A stretch of 64,000 nt of DNA, from the NCBI GenBank assembly GCA_026770025.1, contig JAMXDE010000006.1, positions 248,001 to 312,000 of the forward strand, read 5' to 3'. Position numbers and translations under genes: made by a program. The notes under the pieces were generated by a model. The model did not search any database and was not told where the DNA came from. It saw only the letters and a list, made by a program, of their open reading frames with translations. The number at the start of each line of letters is the position of its first letter. Position 1 is the first letter of the stretch. Origin of the DNA: Craspedostauros australis (lineage: Eukaryota; Bacillariophyta; Bacillariophyceae; Mastogloiales; Achnanthaceae). Below are positions 30,447 through 41,931 of this stretch, piece by piece.

Positions 30447-33400
30447 GCGAACTCTCTGGTGAGCGGCCATTATCCAACGATCGCTGCAGCGGGAAACCAG
30501 CAGGTCATCGCAATGATGAGGTTTCCGCGCTTTCATTACCTGCTGCTTCGGCAATCCAACCGCTCAAGCTTGTGGGATATGCCGTGGTCAGGGCTTGCCG
30601 CGTCCATGCCGCTCGCACTGATGGACCCGGAGTCCGGGCTTGGAATCCCTTCAATGGAATGGGCCAGTGTGACATCGGCGCCAATGTGAGTGCTACGCCA
30701 TACAAAGAGGTTCTGCGGGGTTACCAACCATTCCCGTCGCCCCTCCTGCTTGCGGCTGCCGATGCCCATGCCGAGTCCATGGTGTGCCCTGGTGAAGGCT
30801 TCCTGGACGTGCCCACATGTGAAGGATCTTCCATCTCCGTCCGCACTGCGCTCTGCCCTCATCTGGCTGAGACACTTATCTCGCCACAGTCCATCGTGCG
30901 GCAGAGCGACAACGACTTCCACAGGTTCACCTTCGCGTCCGACTCCAGTGGTGCCACCCTCACGTTCCATGGCGCGCGTGGCGATTGCTCTGCATCCATG
31001 ACCCAGTCCAATGGGCTGTACTTCTTCACTGGTGACTCCACTCGGTCGCCCATGGCGTTTTCCATCCAGACTTCGTCGCCCGCCCTGCAGGCCGAGCTAT
31101 GGCACATGCGCCTGGGGCACCCTGGCATGTCACAGCTGGAGAAGCTCCCGGCACATGCTACTGGCATGCCTGGCAAGCTGCGGTCGAGCGCACATCCTAT
31201 GCGACACTGCGAGACGTGCAGCCAAGCTCATCGACAGAAGGCAGCTCGTGGACCCAACGTGGATCTTGTCGAGCCACATCCAGGCGCTCGTTTCCATGCC
31301 GATTTTGGTTTCATGCGTGCTACCAATGAGGCTTATGGCGCTGCCAAGCTTCGTGGCAAAGGTGCTCACCGCCGCGTTGTGCTATCCCTTGAGGGGTTCA
31401 CATCGTACCTGCTCATCACTGATGCATACACGCGGTACACCTGGGTGTTCCCGACCAAGGACAGATCACCTCCAGTTGAGATATTCACCAAACTCCTGGG
31501 TGATTTTGGTCGGCGCACAGGTCATCGCGCGGTGCGAGTGGACACTGGCGGCGAGCTCGCTCGATCTGGGGCTTTCCAAGTGGCCGTCCGTGATGCAGGG
31601 TACAACCTTGAACCCACTGGCGCTGGCTGCTCCTGGATGAATGGGAAAGTGGAGCGGCTGAACCGCACCTTTGGCGTCATGACGAGGGCTCTGCTATACT
31701 CGGCTGGTCTCAAGCCACAGTTTTGGGCCCTTGCACTTGTGCATTCGGTCTACTTGAAGAACCGACTGTGGCATGCGTCCATCTCCAAGACGCCGTACGA
31801 ACTCCAGCATGGGGTCCAGCCTGATCTTCAGCACCTGCGTGTCTTTGGATCCCGCGTCACTGTTCGAAAACCTGGGCATCCGCCTGCGAAGCTCGACGTA
31901 CATACCTACAATGGCGTCTTCGTGGGGCACACTGCAACGCCAACCCTTCATCGATACTACGACCTGGACTCTGGCCGCATCAAAACTGCTGGCAACATCG
32001 TGTTCGACGAGGCTCACTTCACGTCCAGCAGTCGACCTCCGGGACCGCAGCTTTTGTTCGAGCTGGGATTTCACGCACCTCATGGCGTTGACACGTCGAT
32101 CCCGGTGAAGGGTGATAGTGTCCCAGTCGACGGTTCCGGTGGACACCGCGTCCTGGTCGAGTCCTGCGTGACATGCGGTGATTCCGAGTTACACGCCGCC
32201 GCTGCAGCGTGCTCTTCCACCATTCGTCGCTTTGCGCGATCACTGGAGATGGCAAGCGAACCTTTCGGTTTTCCATTCGCACAAGACATTGAGGTGTCTG
32301 GCTCGGACCCGTGTGCTGGACTGGTGCTTGTGCACGACGATGCGCGAGGGCGGCTGCAGCTGCAGACATGTACACCTGGCACTCCGGCTGCTCGCATTCC
32401 CCGATGGCGGTCACGTCTCCGGTCTGCACATTTGCTCACACTGGATGGCACAGACATTTCCAGTGGTGATGAAGTCGTTCGTATCATCTCGAGTGCACGA
32501 CAATGCAAGGCAGGTCCAATCGTCGCGATCTTCGCTTTTGATGAGGCACGCAACGCGCTGTCACAACAGGGTGTCCCGCAGCTCTACTTCGACCAGCTTC
32601 GACATGTCCAGGACGTCCTTCGACAGATTTCGCCGCAGGCTCGCGCTGTCACTGATGCTCCCAAGCTCACACGCCGCAAGTTGTTGCTGCGGGATGACTG
32701 GGATGAGTGGCAAGCTGCGGAGTTCAAGCAGATGGAGCAATACCACCATCAAGGGATGTTCGGTGATCCAGTGGATGCTCCTTCCGGTGCAGCGGTGTTC
32801 AATTGGGTGTGGGTGTATGTTGTGAAGACCCATGAGAACAACCACAAGAAGGCCCGCGCAGTCTGCGATGGTTCCACTCGAGGGGGCAACGTCCGTGTCT
32901 TTGGTCATACCTACGCTGCCACGCCAGATCTCACTGAGTTTCGCATCCTTGTTGCTATTGCTGCCGTCCAACGCCTGCTCATCTTTGGGGCTGACGTCGC
33001 CAATGCTTTTGCCGAAGCTCCGGCCAGCGCGCAACGATACTACATGAAGGTGGACGATCAATTCCGTTCGTGGTGGGAGCAGAAGCATGGTGCTACCATT
33101 CCTCGTGGCCATGTTGTGCCCGTTCTCAAGAACCTACAGGGTCATCCTGAGGCGCCTCGGCAATGGAGCATCCATGTCAATGGGATCATGAAGCGCATGG
33201 GCCTGACATCCACCACGCACGCCCCGTGCCTTTACACTGGACTCATCCGCGGTGAGCGTGTCTTCATACTCCGGCAAGTCGATGACTTCGCAGTCGCCAC
33301 ATCACGACGGCACACCTACATCGCGTTCTGTGATTTGCTTGACGAGCAACTCAATCAACCTATCACTAGGCATGGACTCTTCTCCCACTACAATGGGCTT

Positions 33401-34516
33401 GACCTCACTCAGGGCCGATCACATGTGACAGTACACTGCACCACATACCTGAACAAGGTGCTCCAAAAGCATGGATGGCAAGATCTTCGGTCGTCGCAAC
33501 GACTCCCCATGCGCGCGGACAACGGGTACATTCGACAACTGGACAGTGCAGACGTCCCAGCTACTGAAGGAGAGCGGCGACAACTACAGGCATCGTTCTT
33601 CAGTTATCGGCAGGCCATTGGTGAACTGATTTGGGCCATGGTTTCGTGCCGTCCGGACATATCGTTCCCCGTGGTAAAACTCAGCCAGTTTTCCGTCAAC
33701 CCGGCCAAGATCCATTATGAGGCGGTCAAATACCTCTTCCGATACATTGCTGCCACCAGGGAGCTTGGAATCACGTACTGGCGGCCGTCGCCCCTGCCTG
33801 ATCTTCCAGACATACCTGTGCCGCTGCCCCTTTCACCACCTGAGGACATTTCGCACAACGTGGACGATCATGAGACAGTCCGATTTTCCACGGTCTATGG
33901 GTACGTGGACGCCGACTGGGGCTCCGATATTCGCCATCGGCGCTCGGTCACTGGCATCGTGTTCATGTTCGGCGGCGCTGCCGTCGCGTGGAAGACTCGT
34001 GTCCAGCCGACCGTGTCCCTCAGCAGCTCCGAAGCCGAGTTTGTCGCTGCCAGCGATGCTGGCCGCATGGCTCTGTGGCTTCGTTCCATCCTCGATGAGA
34101 TCGGGGTGTCGCAACAGCACGCCACTCTCATCTTCGAGGACAATCGAGGAGCACGCATGATGGCCAACGCAAGTCAGCCTACACGGAATTCGAGACATAT
34201 TGATATCCGAACCTTCGCGGTCAGTGACTGGGTGGATCGGGATCTTATTCTTATCGAGGACGTCGCATCCGATCTCAACGCAGCGGATGCATGCACCAAA
34301 CAGACGCCGTCGGTTCTCTTTTTCCGCCATACTGACTTGATAATGGGTCGCTTCCGCCCGTCTTTCGCTCAAGACCATGATGGGCGTCGCTCGGTCAGAG
34401 CAATTTTTCCCGCTGGAAATCTTCCAGCGTGGGGGGGTGTTGGCATACGTACGCAGGACAGACGTCCGCAGCCTCCGCCTCTGAAGAGTGACAACGGAGA
34501 CAGTCTCCTCCCATAA
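30425..34516 (+). CDS. Copia Pol (protease, integrase, RT, RNase H)
   Basis: Pol polyprotein of about 1,363 codons with no ATG at its beginning, as expected for a frameshift product. The protease active site is CDIGANVSAT. The pre-integrase zinc region is LWHMRLGHPG ... HCETC. Integrase D-D-E residues are in HADFGFM (about 293), VRVDTGGE (about 372) and MNGKVERLNRT (about 409). The RT has GADVANAFAEAP and the catalytic QVDDFAVA (about 951; Q in place of the common Y). RNase H has YGYVDADWGSD (about 1160), LSSSEAEFVA and RHIDIR. The frame does not stop at the end of RNase H: it runs through the polypurine tract and into the 3' LTR, adding about 25 LTR-coded residues. Confidence 0.92.
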   Translation: MDCRPGVSELSGERPLSNDRCSGKPAGHRNDEVSALSLPAASAIQPLKLVGYAVVRACRVHAARTDGPGVRAWNPFNGMGQCDIGANVSATPYKEVLRGYQPFPSPLLLAAADAHAESMVCPGEGFLDVPTCEGSSISVRTALCPHLAETLISPQSIVRQSDNDFHRFTFASDSSGATLTFHGARGDCSASMTQSNGLYFFTGDSTRSPMAFSIQTSSPALQAELWHMRLGHPGMSQLEKLPAHATGMPGKLRSSAHPMRHCETCSQAHRQKAARGPNVDLVEPHPGARFHADFGFMRATNEAYGAAKLRGKGAHRRVVLSLEGFTSYLLITDAYTRYTWVFPTKDRSPPVEIFTKLLGDFGRRTGHRAVRVDTGGELARSGAFQVAVRDAGYNLEPTGAGCSWMNGKVERLNRTFGVMTRALLYSAGLKPQFWALALVHSVYLKNRLWHASISKTPYELQHGVQPDLQHLRVFGSRVTVRKPGHPPAKLDVHTYNGVFVGHTATPTLHRYYDLDSGRIKTAGNIVFDEAHFTSSSRPPGPQLLFELGFHAPHGVDTSIPVKGDSVPVDGSGGHRVLVESCVTCGDSELHAAAAACSSTIRRFARSLEMASEPFGFPFAQDIEVSGSDPCAGLVLVHDDARGRLQLQTCTPGTPAARIPRWRSRLRSAHLLTLDGTDISSGDEVVRIISSARQCKAGPIVAIFAFDEARNALSQQGVPQLYFDQLRHVQDVLRQISPQARAVTDAPKLTRRKLLLRDDWDEWQAAEFKQMEQYHHQGMFGDPVDAPSGAAVFNWVWVYVVKTHENNHKKARAVCDGSTRGGNVRVFGHTYAATPDLTEFRILVAIAAVQRLLIFGADVANAFAEAPASAQRYYMKVDDQFRSWWEQKHGATIPRGHVVPVLKNLQGHPEAPRQWSIHVNGIMKRMGLTSTTHAPCLYTGLIRGERVFILRQVDDFAVATSRRHTYIAFCDLLDEQLNQPITRHGLFSHYNGLDLTQGRSHVTVHCTTYLNKVLQKHGWQDLRSSQRLPMRADNGYIRQLDSADVPATEGERRQLQASFFSYRQAIGELIWAMVSCRPDISFPVVKLSQFSVNPAKIHYEAVKYLFRYIAATRELGITYWRPSPLPDLPDIPVPLPLSPPEDISHNVDDHETVRFSTVYGYVDADWGSDIRHRRSVTGIVFMFGGAAVAWKTRVQPTVSLSSSEAEFVAASDAGRMALWLRSILDEIGVSQQHATLIFEDNRGARMMANASQPTRNSRHIDIRTFAVSDWVDRDLILIEDVASDLNAADACTKQTPSVLFFRHTDLIMGRFRPSFAQDHDGRRSVRAIFPAGNLPAWGGVGIRTQDRRPQPPPLKSDNGDSLLP
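34431..34437 (+). other. polypurine tract
   Basis: Seven G residues directly before the 3' LTR, the usual place for plus-strand priming in LTR elements. Confidence 0.6.
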
Positions 34517-34568
34517 ATCCATCATTAGCACACACACACACACACATCCTCCCGTACAGATACTGACA
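34438..34568 (+). repeat. 3' LTR
   Basis: 131-base copy of 28454-28584. The Pol ORF ends inside it (stop at 34514-34516). Confidence 0.93.
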
Positions 34569-34573
34569 GGATC
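34569..34573. repeat. target site duplication (right)
   Basis: GGATC, matching 28449-28453. Confidence 0.9.
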
Positions 34574-36184
34574 ATCGTAGAGCACAGCTACGATCCAGTC
34601 CCGGAGTAGTGCCGAGATTAGTTGACATGGTGCTGGACGCGTTTGAGAAAAGAATGAAGCATTGAAGGAAGAATTGCATCCGAGACAATCGATTTGACGC
34701 AACCACAGCCTGTGGCACCAAAACAGGGGCCTTCGTGCTAGATTGTGGTGGCGCAGGAGATGGCAGCGACAGTGTTTCACGATGCTAAATCTTGGGCAGA
34801 TCTCAATGACTTCGCCAACACCAACGCAACATTCATCCGCCGCAAGACTCGATTGTTCTTTCCGTCCATTTGACGGCGGATTCAAATTGTGCGATGGCAT
34901 TCATTTCTGCCAGGCCATGGTCGATGCAAGGACTATGACGTCTGCATTAGTATCCATTGCTTTCGACCTGAAAAATTGATGGCAGTATTGGTACAGTCAG
35001 GAGAGTTCCGCGGTATTGTCATGTGTGGCGGGTATTGGATGGCGGCATTGTTGTGCTGTGCGGGTACCAGTGTCAAAAGCCTCTCGCCGCACATTGATGC
35101 GACGTGGAAGCGGACACGAACAGACAAAAACCCAGTGAAAAGGATGCGTTGGCCTCACATGGTTTCCTCATTTCGTGGATGTCATCAATCTCCATCTGGT
35201 TCCGCCACAACGGAGTCGTACGAGCTACTCTAGTACTGTATGTATGTGGAGTATTATGCATCCTTGCCGAGGCAATTTTGGAGCCAAACCGAGATGGCGC
35301 CAGTTTGGTGGTTTTGCCTTTTGTGCGACAAGCCGTGACGCTAGTCTCGGTGCACAGGGTTGGATGCTATCGTATCGCAATGTGTCGCACGGTAATTCAT
35401 GTCACGTCAGGCTATTGCATTCTGTTGATTTGGACAGTTGCGATCTATTGCGTCTGTCTGGAACCATTTCATCCCGACACCAGCTGCTTCCGATCTTCGC
35501 GATGGTTGTGATGCACCCCCAAAAGCTCCCTGGAACGAGACAATCTTCCGAGAACGAGCACGACCACGAATGTAGAGTGCAAAATGAGAAACGAAAGGGT
35601 GGGGATTGAGCGTGCTTAAGCTCCAGTGTCATCGTCCATCGGGGGAAACGTGAAATGAACACCTCCGTTTGGAATGCTTTCGGGGTAGAGCTAGAGCTGT
35701 ATGCCATCGGGGTATGGAGGTGATAACGAGGTTGAAATGCGCAAAGCAGATGGTGGGAAGAGATGGATAGAGAACTGTGCATTCGACAAGTATGGTTGGT
35801 TTGAGCTGCGTCCGTAGCATCGCGTTCCTATCATGCTCGTACGCCATAATTTATCGTGTACTGCTACACTAGGACATGTGGACAGTCTTGCATGCATGTT
35901 TCTATGGTCAATATGAATGTTCATGTTACTGTTGCCGTTACTGATTATGTCGTTGCTGTTGTTACGGTCTCAATCGTACTTCATGCAGTGCATCTGCGTG
36001 CTTATTATGCATCCACGACGCACGATGGCCGTGCATTTGGTATGGTTGCGTAAGGAAACGCCGATGGCTTCGTGCGGGAGCAATCCGCTGCTGTCCAGCT
36101 CTTGATCTGGTTCGATCAATGCAGGGATTAGGCTCGTACCATGCTGTTGGATGTGATTGAAGGGATCCAAAGAGAAAGGACTCC
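34574..36184. other. intergenic
   Basis: No supported gene. A 7-base inverted repeat (ATCGTAG at 34574-34580, CTACGAT at 34588-34594) lies beside the Copia insertion point. The rest holds only short open frames without recognisable features. Confidence 0.45.
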
Positions 36185-36556
36185 TCATTGATTCAATGGT
36201 CGGAATGCCAACGGAAAATCGCTGACTGGAAGGTCGTCAGTGTCATCTTCTGCCAATATTTGGAGGGTGTCGTCCAGGATGGATTCCAGCAGTTGGAATG
36301 AATTGGCTGGTGCCGGAGCGCGGCTGCCGGTGTCGGAGACAGGCAGCAGCACCGCGTCTTGGAAAAGAGAGCTGCCCAGCGGATCCTGTGGATTCATATT
36401 TGGTCTGTAGCACGTGGATCTCTGTTGCCATGTGGGAGTGCGTGCTTGTTGTTGTTGTTGCTGATGGTGCTGCGGCTGGTGTCTGCAAAGTGGGGTGCCA
36501 TTCAGAGCGCAACCGAGGTTGCATGATGATGGGATGTTCTTCTGCGATGGACACAT
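36185..36556 (-). CDS. doubtful small hypothetical protein
   Basis: An ATG-started frame of 123 codons that I do not recognise. It has a His/Gln-rich stretch (QPQHHQQQQQQ), then a more ordinary C-terminal half with an acidic helix-like segment (LLESILDDTLQILAEDDTDD). There is no signal peptide. It may be the last exon of a longer gene or chance. CAA-repeat sequence also opens neighbouring frames. Confidence 0.25.
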   Translation of the reverse strand: MCPSQKNIPSSCNLGCALNGTPLCRHQPQHHQQQQQQARTPTWQQRSTCYRPNMNPQDPLGSSLFQDAVLLPVSDTGSRAPAPANSFQLLESILDDTLQILAEDDTDDLPVSDFPLAFRPLNQ

Positions 36557-39221
36557 GCTGTGATGGTTTCTTTGTGTTCTTGCTTGTGAGTTTGGTTTGG
36601 CTGTGGTTGCTGTGGTTTGTTCTGGTTTTTGATTTTATGAGAGAAGTGAACCGTGTTGGCAGATTGATTGATTGATTGATTGGTTCATTGGTTGGTTGTG
36701 TGGATCTGACTGACGCTTGATCCTCCATCCAGCCGGCGAGGTACTTTTGCGTGTGATGTGATCGAATGTCTCGTACTCGTGCGTTGTTACAGTCAGAGGC
36801 TTGTGTCCAAAGAAACGCACAAGCGCGCAAACGAGAGAGTGCGCGAAAAGAATGGTGGAGGTGGTTTCGGAGAAGTACGGCGCAGTGATGCCTTTTGTTG
36901 AGATTTCTGCGGTTGGCGATTGACGGAGTTATTATGAGCGTGTTATGGACAGCGTTTGCTTAATTTGTTGCAACAACTCATAGCCCATTCCCGGGTTTTG
37001 ACAAATTCCAAAGAAGCCCCCTGATTGGCAATGAGTCATGATCGGACAACAAGTCCATGTGGTGCATGATGTTCACGAAGGAACACCAATGCGATCCCCA
37101 ACGGCGCAGAATTAGTCGGTCTGATGTTGACATGTCATAGGAGAGAACATGAATAGGTACCGATTCGATGAGCGGAGAGCATAATTATTGGCTCTGCTCC
37201 ACAAGCCCACAATCCAAATACGTACGATCTACTCCGGAATGTGAAAACGCACACAAAAATCCACAAAGTCCCAACATACAATCGCTTTGGTTGGAAGGTT
37301 TCGCCTCTACGGAATTGCTGTGACAAGAGATGAAGGTTAAACCTTTTCGGACGATCGCCATGGAGCTCATGGAACACATCCCCATGTTGGACGGAACTAA
37401 TCTAAAGCGATCTTTCGTGCGCGTTTGTTGTGGGTGGGTTGGTAGTGGGGATGTCCATCTCCACTGCACTTCACCAACGTGAGTTTGCGATGTCGATTGT
37501 GGATCGAAAACGCGAACATCATTTGAACAACGATACATCATTCATGCCAGTGCAGAATGCAGAGTGTTGTTCTGGACGAGTGGGTGCGCCCGCGAAGATT
37601 TGGCACCACACAGAGTTCATTCAAGTGCTCTCTACAGCATAGTGTTTCGCCTGTGTAGGTTCAGGAGAAGTCGTGTCCATGTTCACATTCGGTTCCAACT
37701 CCAGACAAAGAGATCAGGCAAGGAACCTATTACATGAACTTCCCCCCAAAGGACAAGAGCCATCCACGAAAGATTGAAGGTCGACATTCGACTCGGACCT
37801 TCAAAACCTTGCTGGCTGCTGAGGAGGACTTGTTTGGACACCTTAGATGAGCACCTGACGTGATCGCAACAGGCCGCTCTTGGTGTGCCGAAGCGGAGAG
37901 TGTCTGGAGCGTGTCAAACCTCAACCCCCCAAGATCACAAACGCGAAGGCGCGATTCATACCGCCTCGTACTGATGCATACGACGAGTTGCGGGTGGGCA
38001 GGTACCAACTCCTCGCAACGCCCAAGTAAGTATAGTAGCCCAACATAGTGGCTTGGCATAGTATGAATATGCCGACAAGTGCTCAAGAATACTCCTATCA
38101 CACAGCGTAGGCACATTATCTGCCATCTTTCTTCGCTGCTCCAGCTCCTGTTGCAGGGGCTTTCCAGGCTCGGTGCTTGATGCGAAGAAGTGGAAGAAAA
38201 TGCTCTTTGTTGCTGAGATTGCGCCTGTACGAGAACGTATGGATACCTATTCTCATACCACAGCGCATCCTCCCCTAGTTCCGTGTTCTGAGATCTCCGA
38301 CCTCTGTGTGGAAGTTGTGAATTTATTGTGAGCCTCTTTGTTCGTGAGACGGCCTGCATCGCTCAGGTTCTCTCTCTCTCTCTCGCCGCATAGTTCCCGT
38401 AATAAGTCTACTCTATCCGTGTTCACCTTCCTCTCCTTCACGTGCACCCAAGCGATTCATCGAAGGTGGGATCGCAATCCAAGATATACTACTATACAAG
38501 CCATCAAAATCATTCTCGCTTCACAAGGCGTCGGTGATGTTCGGAATGCCATTTCATCGCGCACATTCGGCCTTCTTGCTGCATCCATACAATCACATTC
38601 GGCAAAACCTTCAATGAGCCTACTCGTACAGTACGGAGAAAATGAGACTCTACCCCCTTGTGGAATGGGCTTCGTGTGCTCTTCTCCTTCCCCTGGTTCA
38701 TGTTCTAGCTCGTACCCTGACGTCGATCATCGCACGATTCCTACAACTCGTACGACTACTAATACGTTCATGATGTCACTCGGGCCGCCATCACAAGTAC
38801 ACTCCGAAAGCTGAGTGAGGGCCTGGAATAGGGTACCGGCCTCTGCTCTTTTCTTTCGGGGAATCTGGTTCCTCTCTTGGGGGTGTTGAGGGTGGGTACA
38901 ATTGCGATTGAGCCCAGCAAAGTCCATCAAAGTTCAGTAATAGGTGCTATGCCACACTGTAGCCTGTGGGCTCGTCCAGAAGAGTAACATACGTACGTAC
39001 TCGCAGGAGTAAGATCGTACCCAACAGGTACACGGAGGCATCGTGTTCATGCTGATGGTGTCAGACGCGCACGTGCGCGTACACATCCGTCACCACCCAA
39101 ATGGGTTGCGTCGGTGCCATTCATATTTTACATACGACTACGTACGACTACGTACTTCATGAGAACTCGAAGGCATGAGAACAGAGTACTCCAGTCTGCT
39201 ACACATGCTCTGCTCATTGCT
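36557..39221. other. intergenic
   Basis: 2.7 kb with no gene I can support. It includes a (TTGA)n run near 36660-36680, a (TC)n run at about 38368-38386, a TACTCGTA 8-mer at 38621-38628 and ACGTACGT-type palindromes near 38990-39150. Open frames such as 37730-38359 (minus) show no domain. Confidence 0.45.
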
Positions 39222-40700
39222 CTATGCCTTCTTCGGCTTGGCTTTGGTTGGGTCAGTGTACTGTCTGTAGATGTCATCAATCTCCTCATGTACGTCATCG
39301 CCGAGCTTCGTATCGTAGGCCTTCAAGTTCTCCTCCAGCTGATCGAGTCTGGTGGCACCAATAATGGTCGAGGCAACGCGTTCGCTGTGGTAGCACCAGG
39401 AGAGAGCCAATTCCGATGGGCTCATTCCGTTCGCCTCAGCGAGCGAGCAGTACGCGTTGACAGCGGCCTCGTTCTGGCTGCCGAGGTAGCGCTCCATGTA
39501 ACCAGGAAACATGCTGAGACGGGCGCCTTCGACGGGGCCCTGGCGGTACTTTCCGCTCAACGATCCACCGGCCAGCGGCGAGTAGGCCAGAAGACCGACG
39601 TTGTGGTGGTAGCACGCCTCGCAGAGACCTGCCTCAAAGTCCTTGCGGACGACCAAGGAGTAGCTGTTTTGGATCGAAACGATCTTGGGGTACAGATCTG
39701 GGTACGACTTCGCTAGTTGGGCCATGGCGCACACGCCGTACGGTGTCTCGTTGGAGACACCGAAGTATCGCACCTTGCCGGCCTTCGCCAATTCCTGACA
39801 TGCGGCCAGCTGCGCCTCGAAGTCGACGAACTGCGCCTTCGCCAGTTCCTCCTCGCAGGCGGATGGCAAGAAATCAGGCTGGCCAAACCTGCCACCAGTG
39901 TATCGATCCGGCCAGTGGAGCTGGAGCAGATCGATGTAATCAATCCCCAGGCGTTCCAACGATCGGTCGACGGAGTACAGAATTTGTTCCTTGGTCAACG
40001 CGCTGGTCGTCTCTGGCTCTTCTCGTGGGAGCCAGTTGATAATGGAACGACCGGCGACCTTGGTGGCCACGACGACATCCTCGCGGTCGCGTCCCTCCAG
40101 GAACATGCGAACGGATTCGTCGGTGCGGCCCTGGGTGTCGGGTTTGGTTGGAACGGGGTAGATCTCGGCCGTGTCCAAGAAGTTGATGCCATACTCGTCA
40201 AATGCCCTGTTCAGCTGCTCGGCGCCTTCCTCCAATGTGTTTTGCTCGCCAAAGGTCATCGTTCCCATGCAGACCTGTCGTCGTTGTCGTTTCCCACGAT
40301 GCATAATATAATACGAGTAGAGAAGAGTATGAGACAGGAGTATCGTCGCCACAGCATGACCACCATCCATTGCAGCATTACCAATCGTGTTGCGAGGTAG
40401 GACGAAGAACGCAATGGGCAATGTGCGTCATCCATACGAAGATGCGCACGCGTGAGAAATCAAGGTGTGTTGTACGTATGGCATGGAAGGTGATTGGGTA
40501 AGATTTGGTGCGGTCCAGTTCGATTCGATCGGAGTTGATTGAACAGATGATGGCCTCCCCATCAGATCTGGTTCCGTTCAATCGTTGCGCGTTTGTATCC
40601 TTCCGCTTTGTTGAAACGCTTCGTTCCCACCTTGTCTCGCACACGCTTCTCACCTTGGAAACCACAAGATCCGAATCTCCCAGTTGAATGTAATCCATCC
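39222..40700 (-). CDS. aldo/keto reductase (Tas-like), two exons
   Basis: NADPH-dependent aldo/keto reductase with a TIM-barrel fold, reducing aldehydes or ketones; the substrate is unknown. Exon 1 (40700-40656) codes for only 15 residues (MDYIQLGDSDLVVSK), the first beta strands of the family. The intron 40655-40275 is GT-AG and phase 0, and exon 2 (40274-39222) begins VCMGTMTFGEQ. The protein is 365 residues. The catalytic set is visible: Asp and Tyr in FLDTAEIYPV, Lys in VVATKVAG, His in LLQLHWPD. Cofactor-site signatures VRYFGVSNE, IQNSYSL, YSPLAGGSLSGKY and STIIGATRLDQLEEN are present. It resembles bacterial Tas in length and motifs. Without the small exon the gene would be called with a wrong N-terminus running back into the intron. 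Confidence 0.93.
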
Positions 40701-41931
40701 CGTTCTTCAACCCTGGCACGGCATGGTTGCCGATCGCTTGCTTCGCCTTGGCAGGGCTGGAGAGAGCATCCGATGTGCTGCGAAGCACGCAAGTGAGTTG
40801 GCAGTACGAGTATGCAAGTGGATGTTGTTATGGTACAACGTTGTTGCGCAGCATCATATGGTGTGGCGTGGCATGACACGTTTGTCGTGTTGCTTGTTCG
40901 TAAGTGCAATGTTGAGAGGATGTGGTGTATCATGCATATTGATATCGTTGATGTGGTGTGCTGCGACCGTGATGTGATACGAGCACATGTGGTTGGATGG
41001 GATGATCGGATGTACGAGCTGTGTGGTGTCCACATGCTTGTCGGCCACATCCAACTCACAATCATCAGAATGCAGCGCGTGCATCGAGACACAGTCATCG
41101 AAATGCAATGGGTGCTCGAAGGACAGCAGCACTGGCAAAGATGGAGATCGAAGCACGCTCACCTCAAAGTCTGCAATAGCAGGGCGACAATCGCAGTTGA
41201 ACGGAACATGGTCATTTGATGTTGCTGTTGAATTCGCTGTGCAGGTAAAGGTGTCAGCGATCTATGGTACAGAGGCTCTCGGGATCAAGCACCTGGTGTT
41301 TTGGATCCTTTGTTTGTCCAACAGTTGTCAGCTTCCTTCCTTGTGCTGTCGATTCCATGGCTGGGTCCGTTGTGCATTGTGCGTTGCGACGTTGTGACGT
41401 TGCGATGTGATGGGTTTGGATCGGCAGATTTTGATGGTCGCTGAGCTGGTCAAAGATGTTCTCGAATGAACACGATGATGGGAGATGACGTCATCGGGTC
41501 CGTTCTGTCACAGAATTCACATCACGAGATTGCATGACGTCTACGCTGACTAAAACTAGTCTGCCAATGTCTCTACTCTGCTGACATTTCGTGTGATACG
41601 AGTAGTAGTATTGTTTCCGTCCGCAGGAAGTACAATGCATGTGTAAGCATGATCGTAGGGGGATCCATGATTGTTGCGCTCTTGGCGACATATAATATTT
41701 ATTATACGACTTACTCTACTTACGTACTTCTACATGCTGTACTATTGCATTATTTTTACATTTGGTCTGCCAGCAACAATGGTGTGGAAGTGATGACTTG
41801 GGCAATCGATCTGGGGTGCTCTTTTCGGTATGAGTTGTGAATGGCGTAACTTGCGCGCGCATGTGCACGCTTGAGTACGTTCGGGGCAATGATGTTGTGG
41901 TTGGCTCATGTCTACTCCACGTTGCCCCGTC
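40701..41931. other. intergenic
   Basis: No supported gene. Two copies of the TACGAGTA 8-mer lie here (40805-40812 and 41597-41604). The stretch is rich in TGTGGTG/GATGTGG short repeats on the plus strand, which open several frames by chance. Confidence 0.45.

Larger units (their letters stand above)
28454..34568 (+). mobile_element. Ty1/Copia LTR retrotransposon, complete
   Basis: A 6.1-kb element bounded by two 131-bp LTRs (TG...CA) that look identical and by a perfect 5-bp duplication GGATC. It holds Gag and Pol, and Pol has the Copia domain order protease, integrase, RT, RNase H. Intact frames plus matching LTRs point to a recent insertion. The form resembles CoDi elements, the Copia lineages named from diatoms, but the exact clade needs a tree. 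No primer-binding site was recognised after the 5' LTR; a run of seven G before the 3' LTR serves as a short polypurine tract. Confidence 0.93.

Noticed and set aside
37730..38359. 209-codon ORF on the minus strand
   Set aside because: No domain, no plausible composition, no conserved neighbourhood; many stop-free stretches of this size occur by chance here.
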